From Euwallacea fornicatus (taxonomy: Eukaryota > Arthropoda > Insecta > Coleoptera > Curculionidae): a DNA stretch of 64,000 nucleotides. Under the pieces are notes generated by a model that was given only the letters and a program-made list of their open reading frames with translations, made no database searches and was not told the origin of the DNA. Shown here one piece after another: positions 62,101 through 64,000 of the stretch. The stretch is from positions 496,001 to 560,000 of the forward strand of contig NW_027096041.1 in assembly GCF_040115645.1 (NCBI RefSeq), read 5' to 3'. Numbering within the stretch: position 1 is the first letter of the stretch; each line of letters starts with the position of its first letter. Both the position numbers and the translations under genes were made by a program.

Positions 62101-64000
62101 ACAAGATGCAATCATGATGTGTTGTGACATCTTCAAAATCTCGTCGATCTGATTATATTGACACTTTGTTTAAGGAATTTGGTCCTCATATGCCGAAGTT
62201 ATCGAGCTTCAAAGTTTGAAAAGTCACACAAGTTGTGTGATTGAGCACATAAAGTACTATTTTTCTCTGAAGTTCAACAAGATGCAATCATGATGTGTTG
62301 TAACATCTTCAAAATCTCGTCGATCTGATTAATTTGACACTTTGTTTAAGGAATTTGGTCCTCATTTGCCGAAGTTATCTAGCTTCAAAGTTTGAAAAGT
62401 CACAAAAGATGTGTGTTTGAGCACATAAAGTACTATTTTTCTTGGAAGTTCAACAAGATGCAATCATGATGTGTTGTAACATCTTGAAAATCTCGTCGAT
62501 CTGATTAATTTGACACTTTGTTTAAGGAATTTGGTCCTCATTTGCCGAAGTTATCGAGCTTCAAATTTGAAAAGTCACACAAGTTGTGTGTTTGAGCACA
62601 TAAAGTACTATTTTTCTTGGAAGTTCAACAAGATGCAATCATGATGTGTTGTGACATCTTCAAAATCTCGTCGATCTGATGATATTGACACTTTGTTTAA
62701 GGAATTTGGTCATCATATGCCGAAGTTATCGAGCTTCAAAGTTTGAAAAGTCACAAAAGATGTGTGTTTGAGCACATAAAGTACTATTTTTCTTGGAAGT
62801 TCAACAAGATGCAATCATGATGTGTTGTAACATCTTGAAAATCTCGTCGATCTGATTAATTTGACACTTTGTTTAAGGAATTTGGTCCTCATTTGCCGAA
62901 GTTATCGAGCTTCAAATTTGAAAAGTCACACAAGTTGTGTGTTTGAGCACATAAAGTACTATTTTTCTTGGAAGTTCAACAAGATGCAATCATGATGTGT
63001 TGTGACATCTTCAAAATCTCGTCGATCTGATTATATTGACACTTTGTTTAAGGAATTTGGTCCTCATATGCCGAAGTTATCGAGCTTCAAAGTTTGAAAA
63101 GTCACACAAGTTGTGTGTTTGAGCACATAAAGTACTATTTTTCTTGGAAGTTCAACAAGATGCAATCATGTTGTGTTGTAACATCTTCAAAATCTCGTCG
63201 ATCTGATTAATTTGACACTTTGTTTAAGGAATTTGGTCCTCATTTGCCGAAGTTATCGAGCTTCAAATTTTGAAAAGTCACACAAGTTGTGTGTTTGAGC
63301 ACATAAAGTACTATTTTTCTTGGAAGTTCAACAAGATGCAATCATGATGTGTTGTAACATCTTGAAAATCTCGTCGATCTGATTAATTTGACACTTTGTT
63401 TAAGGAATTTGGTCCTCATTTGCCGAAGTTATCGAGCTTCAAAGTTTGAAAAGTCACTCAAGTCGTGTGTTTGAGCACATAAAGTACTATTTTTCTCGGA
63501 AGTTCAACAAGATGCAATCATGATGTGTTGTAACATCTTCAAAATCTCGTCGATCTGATTAATTTGACACTTTGTTTAAGGAATTTGGTCCTCATTTGCC
63601 TAAGTTATCGAGCTTCAAAGTTTGAAAAGTCACACAAGATGTGTGTTTGAGCACATAAAGTACTATTTTTCTCGGAAGTTCAACAAGATGCAATCATGAT
63701 GTGTTGTAACATCTTCAAAATCTCGTCGATCTGATTAATTTGACACTTTGTTTAAGGAATTTGGTCCTCATTTGCCGAAGTTATCGAGCTTCAAATTTGA
63801 AAAGTCACACAAGTTGTGTGTTTGAGCACATAAAGTACTATTTTTCTTGGAAGTTCAACAAGATGCAATCATGTTGTGTTGTAACATCTTCAAAATCTCG
63901 TCGATCTGATTAATTTTACACTTTGTTTAAGGAATTTGGTCCTCATTTGCCGAAGTTATCGAGCTTCAAAGTTTGAAAAGTCACACAAGTTGTGTGTTTG

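Larger units (their letters stand above)
34931..64000 (+). repeat. Right satellite array, same ~176-bp monomer, about 165 copies
   Basis: The same satellite resumes immediately after the target-site duplication of the retrotransposon, in the same orientation and in register with the left array, and runs to the last base of the window. Its variant mix differs. The TTTAACG variant is last seen near 37383. A variant reading GGTCCACATTTTCCG appears from about 39670 to 55520. A GATGATATTGAC variant appears from about 41757 to 62685. From about 57 kb onward most monomers are similar to one another and often carry the 175-bp form. Block duplications occur here too. I saw no gene or other element in it. 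Isolated indels occur, for example a lost G in the GATGTG motif near 61946. Confidence 0.97.

Overview
The window is a eukaryotic tandem-repeat (satellite) block broken by one intact retrotransposon. About 59 kb of the 64 kb is head-to-tail copies of an AT-rich monomer of about 176 bp (about 35% GC; 175 and 173 bp variants occur). I estimate roughly 335 monomers, all in one orientation, and the array runs off both ends of the window. A nucleosome-scale, AT-rich, block-amplified satellite of this kind suggests a centromeric or other heterochromatic region. There are no cellular genes, tRNA or rRNA genes.

The only gene lies in a complete Ty1/copia-type LTR retrotransposon at 29929-34925 (4,997 bp). 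It has two LTRs of 340 bp that I read as identical, a 5-bp target-site duplication (GGTCC), a primer-binding site complementary to the anticodon region of initiator methionine tRNA, a polypurine tract, and one uninterrupted gag-protease-integrase-reverse transcriptase-RNase H reading frame (1,335 aa from the first ATG). Primer site, single-ORF layout and protein motifs all resemble Drosophila copia, so the host is most likely an arthropod, probably an insect. The species cannot be named from this window.

Layout: 1-29928 is the left satellite array, with nested block duplications at shifts of about 1.4, 1.76, 3.87, 6.15/6.33, 6.86 and 11.25 kb, all near whole multiples of the monomer. 29929-34925 is the element. 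34926-64000 is the right array, which has a different mix of monomer variants and its own block duplications at about 0.53, 1.76, 2.11, 2.29, 2.64 and 5.09 kb. The retrotransposon entered one copy of a roughly 10-monomer block; a sister block 1.76 kb downstream still carries the uninterrupted target at 36686-36690.

The element's parts fit an autonomous cycle: LTR-driven transcription, tRNA priming next to the 5' LTR, plus-strand priming at the tract before the 3' LTR, and all enzymes from one polyprotein. The satellite appears non-coding. The short minus-strand frames that recur in it are chance frames copied with the repeat. Its most striking internal feature is a palindrome whose arms are nearly always kept while the central base is G, A, T or absent.
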